A stretch of DNA of 64,000 nucleotides from Prochilodus magdalenae (taxonomy: Eukaryota; Chordata; Actinopteri; Characiformes; Prochilodontidae), in assembly GCA_024036415.1 (NCBI GenBank), contig JAMWET010003899.1, forward strand, positions 62,001 through 126,000, written 5' to 3'. The position numbers and the translations under genes were made by a program. The notes below the pieces were generated by a model, which worked only from the letters and a program-made list of their open reading frames with translations, searched no databases and was not told the origin of the DNA. Below, piece after piece: positions 12,801 through 25,101 of this stretch (position 1 is the first letter of the stretch; each line of letters starts with the position of its first letter).

Positions 12801-15800
12801 AGCTACACAGAAAGCCCAACGACAGCTCCTCTCCCCCCCCCCCCCCCCCCAATCCTCTGGAGCACAGCAGTAGTTGTCTCCACTTTATTACAATGGTAGT
12901 TTTGGCTTCCGGATGATATAGCAGCTTTCTGCACCATCAAAATAGAACCCGCCCAACCACCACCCCACCACGACCACCCCCTTGTCCGATCACTTATTTG
13001 ATGTTACCAAATGACACATTCCAGACTGACAGATAAAGATGTCAGCAAGCCCAGCCATCATGATTTCAGCAATGAGGGGCATAAACAAACAAACAACCCC
13101 CATGCCTTATCACATCTTAGATTACGTGATCTGGGAGGAGAAAACGGACCTGACCGCACTGCCACAAGATTTCCACTAGTTCCGTGGAATCTCTCGTACA
13201 GGCTCGGACCTCTTCCTGCCAGGTCGCTTTATACCCACCCCCCTCCCCCCCCCCCCCTCCTCCTTCGACTGTCGCAGCAAAGCCTTGACGTCCATACTTA
13301 CTACCCTCCTGTTTTGCTAATGCCTCCCTCAGCCACAACACTAACACCTGCATCCTGGTTTATCTTGCTTTAAAAACATGAAATAGCATTGCAGCAATGT
13401 ATCAATATCTACCCCCCTGGTTTCTATCCTCCTACATCCAACCACTGAGCTGATTTTCTGTACCAGTCCAAATCACCCCCCTAGCCGCCCTTCCTTTTCC
13501 CCATCGAGACTGCTGTGTCCACAACAACCCCCAGAAAAAACACCCCCAAAAACCTACCCCCCACACCCACACCCCTTAAAAAACATCATTGCACCCCAAC
13601 GATGGGAACCCGTGCCCTGGTGGGGCCCCTCCACCCAGTATTTATTATTTCTTCCTAGAGAAGGGGGGCATTAGGAGCAGGGCAATATCATTATTTGTCC
13701 CATCCTTTAGCCCTTTCCCTTATTGCTACTCCAGAATCTTCCATCCCCCTGTCCTCTCTCCCTTCTATCGTCCTCCCTGTTCTCGCCTTGTTCTCTGGTC
13801 TGACCCCGCGCTTTACCTCCCCAGGTGACCATCCCCCCCCCCCCAGCACGCCTTTTTTCCGTCCCCAGCCCCCCTCGCACCCCCTGTCATGCACGCAAAC
13901 CACATGCATGGCCTTCTGCTGAAGCCAGCATCTGCCCATCCTAGAGAGAGCTAGTTCAAAGCGTTTTTCCCCTCCCGTGTACACCCAGGACCCCTTTTTT
14001 GCACTAGTCATTTCCCCCCCCCCTCCTTGATGTGGCCGACTCCTTGGCCTGACCCCTAGAACATCCCCTTTAGTGTGTTCCCCAATTCCCTTGGGATGTC
14101 CACGCCCCCTAGTTTGAACCAGCCTTCGACTCCCTTTCCCCAAGTGTTTCATATAGCTGCGGGCTTATCCGTTATGGGGCCGGGGTTCTCACCCCCCCCC
14201 TCTTGCCCTGATAGATCGAGCCCACAGACCCCTTCCCCCGCACTAATGATTCGAGAGACCCTGAGAGAGAAGATTTCCCCCCCTTCTCTTTTTCCCGAAT
14301 GTCCCCCCCCCCCTTTATCCTATATCCACCTGACGGTTTCCTCCTCCCTCCTTCTCCCGTCGATTGATACCCGATGTCCCCACTTTCACTGATCTCCTCC
14401 CCCGATTCTGACTTTCTTTTCCGATTTCCTTGCCCTATCCCCCCCCCCCCCCCTTGACCCCTCGGTTTTTTTTCTTTCTTCTTTTCTCCCTCCTTTCCTT
14501 CCCCTTTTTCCGACGCTTTCCTTCCTTTTCTCACCCCCCCTTCCCTTTGATCCCCCCTCGTTTTCCGTTCCGATTTCCCCCGACTGAGAGACCCCCCCCC
14601 CCTTCCCCCCCCTTTTCCCTCCCTGGGCAATTTCTGTCTCACCTTATGGTTTTCCCCCCCCCCTTCTGCTCCATTGCCCCCCCCCCCTTTTTCATTTTAG
14701 AGTCGCACTTAGCCCCGCAGAACAATAATAAGGAAACCCTATAATGGCCTTTTCCCGTTCCCCCCCCCCCCCCCCCCCTCTCTCCCCCATGGCTCGGGGG
14801 GGGGTAATTTCTTTGTCCCGACGACCCCCCCCGACCCCCCGTCCTTTCCCCAGTCAACCCGACCTCAGATTGATGAGATGTCCCCCCTCCTCCCCCGAGA
14901 GACTGTACCTTGACAACCCAGACCAGAGTGCTCACCAGCAAAAACACCCAAGGCACCAGCGACTTTCTTGCCTTTTTAACGAGAGCATTTAAAAGAAGCA
15001 CCCAGTAAAAGTTTTCAGGTTCGTGGGAAAAGGGAAAAAGAGAATTCGTGACTTCGCCCAGACAATCCTCGAGGGGTATTTTCTTTTTTTTGATCGCATT
15101 CTCTCTATTGACCCCCTCAACAACACTCATTTCCCCCCGTCCCCGAGGGGGGAAAAAACCTCCCCCCCCCCCTACATACAACTTTCCTTGCTGCACTTTC
15201 CTAACCACCACTTAATGCCGTCACTCAACCTGTGATTTGAGATTTCCTTCAACACTCCTACCTTCCTTTGACCGCTCCCATTCCCTCTTCTCGATTGACT
15301 TCCCTTTCATTTTTCTTTTTTTGAATTTTCCTGAGATCCCCCAGAACGACCTACACTGATTTCCCCTCCCCTGAGACCCCCCCCCATCTTTGTCAACTTT
15401 TCCCCCCCCATTGCCATCTTCCCCCACCATTTTGACAACCATTCCCCCCTCTCCCCTTCTTTTCTTTCCCCCCCTCTACAAAGCCCACCTACACAAATTC
15501 AGCTCCCCCCCCTCCCCCCCCCCCCCCCCATCCTCCTCCCCTCAGTTCGCTTCCTTCTTTCGACTTTTCGTATCACCCCAAACGTCCCCTCCTTCTTCCC
15601 TTCCACCTATTCTGCATTTTTTTCCCTTGAGGATTCAAACCAACCACATTCACCCTCTTTTCTTGACCCCCCCCTGTCATCGCACCCCTTCCCGATGCCC
15701 TCCCTTAAGAGTAGTCTGTAAATAGCTTTCATTCTGAATGGTTCAGGCTCGTTCCTACAATACAAAAACCTCTCCTTTCACAAAAATGATTCAAACAAGC

Positions 15801-18800
15801 CCCCCCCCCTGTTGGGCTCGTTTTTTCCCTTTCCCCTTCCTTTTCTTCTTTCTTTCTTCCCCCCCGTAGACTCGGAGCTCCCCCGTTGTGACCTTTCTCC
15901 CCCACCCCCCTTCTCCCCCCCCTCCCCCTTTGTTTCCTAGGACACCCCCCATCCATTCCCCCCCCCCCCCCGGATTCCCCCCCCCTAAAGGGTAAAAACG
16001 GCCTTCCCCTCCTCCCCGACTTTCTTGATCCTTTTCCCTTTTTTTTTTTTTTTCGTCTTCCCCCGATTCCCCCTTCCTTTTCTCCTCTCCGGACTTCCTC
16101 TCCGACTTTTCCTTGATGTCTCACCTTCCCTCTTTCCTTTTTCTCCCTCAGAGTTCTCATTCGTCCCCCTTTTACCCTGGGCCCCTCCTCATCCCCCCCC
16201 CCCCTCTCCTACCCGTTTCTTCTCTGCAGCTCTTCTTTCTCCCTCTCCTTTTCCTCCCCATTTTCCCTCCACTCCCACCCCTTCCCTGTTACTTCCCTTT
16301 ATCTCCAAATGATCCCTCCCATCTCCTCCCCTTCTCTTTCTTTTCTTCTCTCGCGGATTTTTACCCCCCCCCTTTCTGTGGCCTTTGTTGTGCTTTTCTT
16401 TTTTTTTCCCTCTTCCTCTCCACTCATTAGTCCCTCCCCTCATCCCTTCCCTCCCCCCTCTCCCGTTCCTTCCTCCCCCTCTCTTCCCTTCCACAATGAC
16501 TTTTGGTATAGAATAGACACCGCAGGTGGTTACAATTCGTGCCGCCTAAACTCTATCGACCTCTTTTGTGCCAATCTCACTTGACCCCAACGACCACAAT
16601 ACTACCATCCATCATGTCCGCTCCCCATACTTTTTCCCCCCCGCTTCCCCCCTCTATTCATTTCCAGGCTCTCCTGTCGTCTCCTTTGCGTTCCTGATTT
16701 AGAATCCTATCTCAGGTCTATCACCTGCGGCATTGAGAAAGCTCGCACTTTCCCCCCCCCCCCATTTTGCTAACCCTAACTCGCCTTTTCCTTTTCCTTT
16801 TTTTTCCCCCCTCTTTCCCCCCCCTTTTTTTTCCCCCCCCCCCCCCCCACCCCCCCCCCCCCCCCCCCTTTCTTCCCCCCCCCCTTGTTTCCGCAAAGGT
16901 TTCATTCTTTTAAACCGCAGTTAATAATTTTAAAAAGAGTCAGATTTATATTGTTCTTGCTTGTTATTTATTTGCGCATTCCGGTAACCCACCCACCCCC
17001 CCCGCTTCTTGTAACAGTCAACTAAGGAAGCCCCCCGGCTAAACTGCTGACCCCACAGCGCGAGGTACGAGCCCTATAAATGCAAATTTGTCCCCCCCCC
17101 CCAAAACCACAAAATTATTAACTTATTATTCATTTTTGATTTTCTGTGAAGCTGCTTTGAGGCGTTAGTTGTAAAAAAGCGCTATACAAATAAATATTGA
17201 TTAATTGATTGATTAATCCAAAGAAAGCCATTTATCATCTCCAAATCCAAGAGTGTATAAAACCTGTGTAAATATAACATAGTCCTATTTAACGAAAAGT
17301 ATTACTTATTCAACTGATGGGGGCCCTTTACAGATTACTGTCTAATCATGATTATGAACTACTTAAAATATGTAGTTCTAGTCACAAACGCAAGTTTGAA
17401 CCGGTCCTTGGAGAATAAGGGGTTAAGCTGTTTTGGTAGAGAGTGCATAAACGTAATAAGGCTCTACCAAGGCAGCAGTGTGTGTGTGTGGGTGTGTGTG
17501 TGTGTGCGCACGTGTAATACCTGGCCCTGCTGAGGCTGGGCGATGATGATCTGTCCAGGCTGGAGAGTGGTGGCAGTAGGTGTAGCCACCTGCTGGCCTT
17601 GCTGCTGTCCCTGCACCTGTACAGCCCCAGGCTGCTGCGCCAGAGTGAAGTAGTACTGCACAGGTTCTGCCTGGGCTACAGACTGGCGCACCTCCTCCTG
17701 CACAGACACATACACACACACAAATATAAGATACAGCCTATCGCTTGGTTACATCTCCATAAATTATTTTAACACTGTAATACTAGAGGCAGGTCTCAAA
17801 TAAATAACTAATAGGAACGGCTAGGCACAGTAACGTGAGAGTAGCGTGGACACATTCACACTCCGACATTTAGCCCAAGTCTGTGAACTGACCAGGTCTG
17901 CACTCGCATTTAGACAGCCATTCACTAGTAACTAATCACCCGACTGGATGTGCAACCCGCCGTCTTACCCCAAATACGCATGTTACATAATTAGGACTGT
18001 CACTATTAGTTATATCAGCAATCGAGTGGCCCATGGATTCCAATCTTTAAACATTTTTAAATGGGCCCAAAAATTAATAAATAAATACATACATAAATAA
18101 ATAAACTAACTTACAGGGTGCATTTAACAGAATAGAAATTACCTCACATTTTACCGAGACATGCAAAATTGCTCAAATATTAAAGCGGTCCCATATCCTG
18201 ATATATGAGGGTCAGTTGTATCAAAAAAAAGTTATAATTTTCCTTATCCTCCATATATCCTTAGAATTTAACAGGCTGCTTTTGCTACAGCACCTTTAAC
18301 TCCTCATTCATAAACCAGCATGGAAAGAATTATTCCTGCTTCAGCTTTTACAGCAATTATCTTCACGATATCTCAAAAACATCAAATTTAAAACAGGTTT
18401 ATCCAGATAGTTTGCCCATGTGGACTGTATGGACGGGGGAGTAGATGATACGTTAAAACGTAATATTCACATACCACATCAAATTCTCATTTAGAATAAG
18501 CAGATAACCATATGGTATTCCATTACATGTGCTCTTTAAAATTAAACATAGTTTCCTAAACATTAACATCCATGTAAATGCTAGATATACGTTTCTATAA
18601 GATCACAAAATCAATCTCAATATATCCACCTATTCAGCCTACAGACATTTAGTGCAACTCACTCATGTTTAGGTTATAAGGAATCATATTCTATAGTATT
18701 TGTCTTCTAAAATGAGGCACGACACAGGCAGCCAAAACACTGACAACTTATAGAGGAGAAAATTTAATTAAGACTACGCCAATACGACACTGGCCAAAAT

Positions 18801-21800
18801 CACTAGACCAGATATAGAAACAATAGGTATAACAAGAGCACGTAAATTATTAAAGTCTAACTTTAAATATCCATTTTGAATGTTTGTTGGTGCTGGCCAA
18901 TAAAGAAAAACGCTGCTAGAAGACCTGTGTGTGAAAACAAATAGAAAATCCTTCACATATTACAATATTCCACACATACAAACATAAATAAAAAGGAAGA
19001 GAAACTGAAGATTAATTTGTGACAAAGAGCGTAAACACCCCTCTCCCAGCTTCACAATGTCACAGCTGAGAGTGTAGGATGTTTACACACCTGCTCACAC
19101 AGCCACACACGAACGTGATCGCAGCGGCGGTCCATCTGATAACATCTCCCATGCTAATCAGAGATACAATAGAACACTGTGTCCTGTGGGCCCTGATTCA
19201 TCCAGGATATATTTCTGTTCTGTGCTACAGCAGGACAGCCTTATCCTGGAGTAACACGCTTCAGTGGTTCTTCATGCAGGATGGTGTTGCAGTCTTGTCG
19301 TTATATGGTGTGCTGGTCAGGTGCTTTGTCCGAGTCCATGCCCTGAAGCGAAATGGAGCTGATGCTCAATAGAAGCTGGGCGCTGCAAACATCCGACTGA
19401 AAGCCTTCACTTTTCCCTACCCCCAGCTTCCAGTCAAGGATGTTTACAGCACCTCCAAGCTTCCAGCAGTGGTGCTGCACAGGGGTCCTCTTCCTTAGTT
19501 GCCCTGAGTTGGCCCACATCTCAGAAAATTCAACAACCAATACACGGGAGTAATAAACGTTTCTTGGTTCCCCACCTGTCGTTTAGGAGGCTTGAGGTCA
19601 TCTCTTGGGACAATGTCAATGAGGAAGTCAAACTGGTCAAACTTGGTGATGGCCATGGCTATGTCATTCCTCTGAAAAACAAAGAGCAAGAGAGTGAAAA
19701 AGAATTTCCATAAACTAACATGTAACTCCTGATTCAGCTAGCACTGTATTAGCTTAGCTCTATTTGAAACATGTATTCATATCCATAACAAGATATCCAT
19801 GTCTAAGGTTATATTTGACAAGACAACAATACTGAATGTGAGTAGTAATATCAACTCAGCTCTGCTCAGCTCCAGAGCCACCTCTGCCCCCCTGTCTGTG
19901 TGGTACTTTCCACAGGATATTGGCTGCCAAGACCCCCTATTGTCACCCCCCACATCAGCAGCTATTTTTAGCCTCGTGATTAATATTTGGTAGCTAAGGG
20001 TCACGTCCACGCAGTTGTTCTATTGATGAGCGTTGTCGTGGCGACTCTGATTGGCGCAATGCCTCCACAAAGGCCGGTTCTGCAAACGCTCTGCCTTAGC
20101 AACGTGCATTACCACATAATACAATCTACATATTCAAGTGGTGCTGTACCCGATGTTATTTTCCCTCTGACTCAAAACTCTACAGGCCTAATTATACTAC
20201 TGATGCAAAAGGATGTTAACCATAAAAGAAACTGCAGCCTCTAACAAAAACATAACCTTATTTTGCTACCAATTTCTGTAAATGAATAAGGTACCACACA
20301 TTACACAAGTAAAGCAACACTGATAAGTCCACCACTCCTTGCACTGCTTTGTGTTTACAAACAATCCCAATCTAAGCTTTCTGAGAAGGTTTGGGATCCA
20401 AATTGCCAACCACCGCTTCAGGACATAACGCAAAATGGCATTCTAGAAAGTGGGTCATGCGAGATTCACTTTTAGAGTCGAGAGAAAGTGCTAGAATGGA
20501 GCTGAGACAGGCCCTGGAGGACTCCAGCGTGGGGCCCTGCCCCCTAAAACAGCCAGCTCTGCCCGGGCTCCCGCATCTTCTGGAGGCGAATGCAAGTAGT
20601 TACATGCATAGAAGCAGAAGGTAGATAATTTTTGGCCTGACACGTTGAACTAGCTTTCATAAAGCCTGCAATATGGGCAAGAGAGTTTGGTCAAGATGGA
20701 TTCAGGATTGAATTTTTATTTACTCTTTTGGCCTAATCTCTTATTTTCCACCACTGATCGAGACCAGTATAACAGCCATGACTATTTGGCCATGGCTTCA
20801 ACCTAAAGTATGGTGGAGAAGACGACGCAGACAACACTGCACATTAGTGGTTTCATGGCTTAATGTTTTTTGGGGTTTTTTTTTTGACTCATCACTGAAG
20901 ACATCAGGAACAAAACAGGAGAAGGGAATGCTCTAATCCAATTTAAAAATTAGTGACAAAACCCAATAGCATGGGGTGCCATAACTAAGAATACCTAGAC
21001 GGCTAGCCTTCAAGGAACTGGAGATACAAACCCCAAAATCTGGCCAATTTGTTTCCTCCCCAGGCAAATCAGCCGAGGCACTCACCTGTTGCACGATTAT
21101 AGTCCGTAACATCCCTCCCCAACGCCACAGGACATTGTAATGTAGTCTTTGGAAACCCAGAGAGGGCATTCAATGATCGCTGACTAATTTGATCTATTGA
21201 AGCTTCTTATTTTAAAGCACTTAAGACTAATGTTAAAATGCTAGAACCAAGCTAAACAGGTCAGTATAGAGTGATGCGACATTTCTTAGCTTACAGGAAA
21301 TCAGAGATACAGACCCTGAAAACAACAACAGGCCCCTCACCCGTGTCTTCTTTGAGGCATTCATGTTGTGTCATAATCACACAATCAGCGACTAGTTGAC
21401 ATCAAGCTAGTCTGTGCAACCCCCTGATACACATACGGGTACAGCCACTTCAACAAGGCAACAAAATGCACAGCCTAGTAACACCAACATGAACAATGGA
21501 GCAGGGACAGCACAGGAAGACAATTCCTACATACTGTAAACCTACCCATCTCTGTCACAGTCACACCAACAATCATCAACCAAAACAACTACAACAAACA
21601 TCCAGGAGCCCTCCACATGCTACAACCCTACGCTCTTCATGGCACTGCAGCAAGCAGCAGACATCACAGTATAGTCAAAGCAGCACTAGAAGGAAGGTTC
21701 GGTCTAAAGACAGTCAGATACGATGTGTCTTTGGTGTATTAGTAGGATATGTACGATGTCAGTATTCAAGTGGAAAGTAACCCCAGTAGTTAAAACCGCA

Positions 21801-23443
21801 TGGAGGATTCTTTTATTCCTCTTGCGGTTTGATCCAGGGTTGGATGTACACTACAGACATTGATGACGCGCAGGTTTAAGCTTAGTTCTTGTCAAACAAA
21901 CAAAGTCATGGTTCAGTAAAGTGTTGTGGTTATAGTGTACAGTATGCTTCATTAACACTGGTGCATGTTACTGCAGGGACTTGATTAATAGTCACCTATT
22001 TTATGTTGGCTAATATTAAAGTGATATTTGATGATTTATTGGACTCCAGAATATCAGTGTTTGAATGATGCAGGGCTACAGCATTTACACACCTGAATTG
22101 TATCCATATTACAGCTTTGTAACACTTCAGAAATAAATCTTACAATTGTGTAATCAAAGTAATAAACACAAAATTTTGTAGCTTTTTGCAGGACCAGAGG
22201 TTAAAGGTCAACGACAAACCTGTAGTGTGCGTCGCTTGTTGTCCTCAGTGTGGATCCAGGCTCTGAGAGTGAGCTCTGTGATGAAGATCTGAGCCGCTTT
22301 GGCAAACAGCACTGGAGCCTCAGCACTGATCATCTGCAGAAGGTTAGCATGGAGAGGGTTAATGGAAGGACTTCACATGCGTACACAAATCTTGCCTCAC
22401 GGTTTAAGCAGGAGTGAAGGCAGCCTCCATTCACTAACTATTAGGAAACACACACATACACAGACACACAGAAAGCATACCCCCAAGGCTCATGTCAGTG
22501 CTGTTGATCTCTTAATTGCCTTGGCTTTCTGTTCCAGTTTAACCCTCTTCTTACTTTAAGCTGTGGGTTATTTTAAGAGTGCGGACAGCATTCTAACCTG
22601 ATGCCTGCTTCCCACGCAGGTCTGGTCTTAAGGCTGATTTATATTTCTGAGAAGACGCACGTAAACATATCTGCATATTTATAAAATATTACAAAAATCT
22701 AGGAGACCAAATATTACTCCATTGTCTGTACATTCTAGTTTGGACAACAGGCCAAAACTTTACGTACCTGCAGGTAAGTTGGCAGACACCTACGCAAACA
22801 TCTGGGCACAATGTCCACACATGTTCGCAGATACACAGAAATATAAACCAGCCTTTAGAGCAGATGCACACATGCATGCACCGTTCACAGCATACTCTAC
22901 AAAACTATTAAACAAGACAGAAACATCATCGATACATTTTACTATTACAGGAGAAAAGTAGGGTGTTGGCTGGACGTAGAACAGGCCTGAGGAGTCTCCG
23001 TCTGACAGCTGACCTTGGTAACATGGTTACTCTTACCTTCACGTCTTCATCCAGCTTCATGATTTTCTTGATGCGAGCAAGTGGAAGCTCCTGCACGCGG
23101 AAATCCTTCTGAAACAGAGTGTAACATGTCACATCAGGATAACCCACACCTAAGCTTCCTTGATAACTATCAGAGTAAATATTAACAGAGAAGCCCTCAT
23201 TGGTACTGAATTAATATCACAGATTGGAGTCTTGGAGGGGGTGGGGGGGGGGGGATCTTCAGTGATTTCTGACTGCTTCTCCATGTACATTTATAATCTT
23301 CTCTGTTTTACAAAACTATAAATCTGTATAAGCGTGTTCCTTACCACAGTGAGGTTCCTGATCTCCTCCATGACCCTGGGCCAGAAGGACTGCAGGCTTT
23401 GCTGGGCATCGCTTCCCCCTGCTCCAAACGAGTCTGCTGACAT
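9870..23443 (-). CDS. nfyc: Nuclear transcription factor Y subunit gamma (NF-YC), ten coding exons
   Basis: NF-YC pairs with NF-YB through a histone fold. The dimer recruits NF-YA, and the trimer binds CCAAT boxes in the nucleus. Coding exons in transcript order: 23443-23345, 23108-23037, 22333-22220, 19671-19576, 17697-17521, 12438-12367 (cassette), 11690-11532, 10668-10561, 10301-10242, 9992-9870. All ten are whole-codon exons (phase 0), flanked by AG and GT. Residues 34-127 are the histone fold, with motifs such as [30 protein letters not shown] and [11 protein letters not shown]. Residues 128-359 are the Gln-rich activation region, including [20 protein letters not shown] and [18 protein letters not shown]. 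The protein is 335 residues without the cassette, matching the common vertebrate form, and 359 with it. The start MSADSF is followed by [20 protein letters not shown], as in orthologues. The protein ends in VSAD. Identification rests on family knowledge and is very strong. Confidence 0.97.
12367..12438 (-). CDS. nfyc: nfyc 24-codon cassette exon
   Basis: This 72-nt phase-0 exon is bounded by CAG at the acceptor and GTAAAC at the donor. It encodes [19 protein letters not shown] followed by five more residues ending in PIT. It lies between the QQGQ exon and the exon that begins with Ser-Ala-Pro-Val-Thr-Met. In the standard 335-residue form those neighbours join directly, so I infer an optional exon. 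Its Gln-rich composition matches the surrounding activation domain, so inclusion would simply lengthen that domain. Confidence 0.8.
12480..12507. repeat. GA microsatellite in an nfyc intron
   Basis: A short GA run lies about 40 bp upstream, in transcript sense, of the cassette exon. In the pre-mRNA it is a CU-rich tract, of the type bound by polypyrimidine-tract proteins. Confidence 0.9.
12828..17110. repeat. About 4.3 kb of C-homopolymer-rich, pyrimidine-rich sequence in an nfyc intron
   Basis: The plus strand is dominated by C and T, with dozens of C runs of 7-20 and very little G. Islands of ordinary sequence occur, for example near 13890-13970 and 16500-16600. No exon or recognisable transposon is seen inside. 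Recurrent word types are GATT or GACT followed by a C run, and CTTTTCC. The nfyc transcript would carry the complement, a purine-rich RNA full of G runs. It may be a real degenerate i-motif/G-quadruplex tract or an artefact of poor consensus in a low-complexity region. Long open frames in it are by-products of composition. Confidence 0.85.
17130..17215 (-). repeat. Fish interspersed-repeat tail (reverse orientation)
   Basis: On the minus strand this reads TTTGTATAGCGCTTTTTTAC, then AAAGCAGCTTCACAGAAAAT. That is the signature of a dispersed teleost repeat whose 3' part says tttatacagcgctttt ... aaagcagctttacagaa. A better-preserved relative lies in the opposite orientation at 38310-38490. Confidence 0.65.
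17521..17697 (-). CDS. nfyc: nfyc 59-codon Gln-rich exon flanked by complementary TG and CA tracts
   Basis: The exon encodes [20 protein letters not shown] and continues to [11 protein letters not shown], residues 128-186, which open the activation region. In the transcript the acceptor is preceded by a TG-rich tract (+ strand CA run at about 17700-17722). The donor is GTATTA, a weak match to consensus, and is followed at once by a CA-rich tract (+ strand GT run at about 17478-17512). The two tracts are complementary in the pre-mRNA. The reading frame is unambiguous by homology. Confidence 0.95.
19576..23443 (-). CDS. nfyc: nfyc exons encoding the histone fold
   Basis: Four exons (23443-23345, 23108-23037, 22333-22220, 19671-19576) encode the N-terminal tail and histone fold, residues 1-127. 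The order is tail, helix alpha1 ([11 protein letters not shown]), alpha2 ([21 protein letters not shown]), then the alpha3/alphaC part ([20 protein letters not shown]). The only change I notice against the mammalian sequence as I recall it is a conservative Arg for Lys just before NDIAMAI. The first exon also holds about 11 nt of leader: its acceptor AG is at 23455-23456 and the exon begins at 23454. Confidence 0.95.
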
Positions 23444-25101
23444 CTCCAGGATTGCTATAAAGAGAAAAGAGACAAATCATAAGCTTTGACACTTTTTGAA
23501 GGCTACCTTCATATTTTGAGAACTTTGAAAGCTGGACTTCAACATTAACCTTTGACTGTACCCTTCCATCATACAAAATCCAACACTCCATCCAACCAAG
23601 CACTATGCTATGTTCTTTCATTGTTAGGAACTGTGCAATTCAATCTGATTGCTGTGTTAAGGCCTTAGCACAGTACCGTCCACACTGGACGAAAGGAGAA
23701 GCAGTCAGCTCTGCTGGAAATGAAGCGAGAGAGGCACCCATACAGCAACAACCGACAGTATAGAAATGACACGGCCCGAAACTTCCTGTGTGTGACCTGG
23801 AGCAAGGAAGCCGCTTCTAAAAGGCATTTCTAGGGCTACGAGCAAATGCGGAACACTTAAATGTGCAGCTCGCCATGCACGCCAAGAAATCACTCACAGA
23901 CACACACTGACACACAAATGCAAACACACTGCAAGTGGGCCTGGTCCGTCAGGCCCAGCACACAGAGTAAAGCTGGCAGGTTACTATGGCATGAGAGGAA
24001 TTCTGCTGAGAGGTCCAGCCAGCCTGCCTGAGCTTGTGCTTCTGGGGAACACAGCGCTGCACGCTTACTCTGTTTCTCTTTCTAGTTCTCTGGAAGAAAA
24101 AAGAGGGCCAAAAATAGCTGGGTGGGGTGCCACTAGAGTGGGAGCAGGAGAGTAAAAGACAACTAGGCCTCACACAGTTCAGCTATAATCCAATAACAAG
24201 ACAAAGCGCCAAGGGCTTAAAGAGAGGAGGTGCAGACGACACAGCAATCATACTGGCGTGTGGCCTCAGTATGTGGGTCAAATGCTGGAGGACAAAAGTG
24301 AGCATGATTGCTAGAGCACGCTTGCTTGCAGACATACACACAGACCTAGGAGTGGACAAGGGAAGCGACTCTTTCAGCGCAAAACAATCTCAGCCATGGT
24401 CAGCTACACCATCAGGTCTACTGCTTTTAAAATGAGAATGAAGATCAATAGCATTAGGACAAATACAAATCAATAAGTTGGGTGAATCAGTCGGACCCAA
24501 CTGGCCAATACGGTCCAGTGTCATTTCAGGGTTGAAAGTGTGCTAAAAGATGCCGGTGTCTTTGATATGGACAGGTGTGCATTAAATTTAAAGACCTAGA
24601 AACATCAGGGTTGATAAGAAAGCTCACACTGCAGCAGCCTAATAAAACAATCGGTTCTGTTTAAAAGTCTCTGCTGGCTGTTATTTTATTTATTTATTTA
24701 ATTTTTTTGGAGGTGAAAAGCAAAAGAGCTTTATAAAGCAGCATCAGGCGTAGATCTTGTGACAGATCCTGCAGGACATGCAGTGAATGTGGATAGGCGA
24801 TTGTCAGTGCCAGAGATAAGAAATAATAATTAGACGATTCACTTAACACCATTAAAGAGAACTAGCTGGCTAATTACCACGCAGTAACAGCACGATTACT
24901 ACCAAAGCCCCAGGAAATGGAGAGGCAAATTAAAAGAGCAAATCCTTCACAGAGAAAAAAAAAAAAGTACATCAACAAAGCTTAGCCAGCCCTGCTGCTT
25001 TGACTGGCAGCCATCTTCACCTTTTATCAGTCATGAAACACGCCAAACCTAAACTAAGATAGATAGACTTACTGGCTATACCTGCACCTGTCATAATAAT
25101 C

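Larger units (their letters stand above)
17216..25101. other. nfyc introns, unique-looking sequence apart from the listed exons
   Basis: Between the nfyc exons listed elsewhere I find no other coding segment, RNA gene or clear mobile element in this interval. There is a G run near 23237-23254 and an AT-rich stretch around 18050-18110. Confidence 0.5.

Noticed and set aside
13691..16905. Many long open frames (up to 190 codons) on both strands in the C-rich tract
   Set aside because: They consist of Pro/Phe/Ser/Leu or Gly/Lys/Arg/Glu strings dictated by pyrimidine or purine runs, overlap in several frames and have no domain-like sequence.
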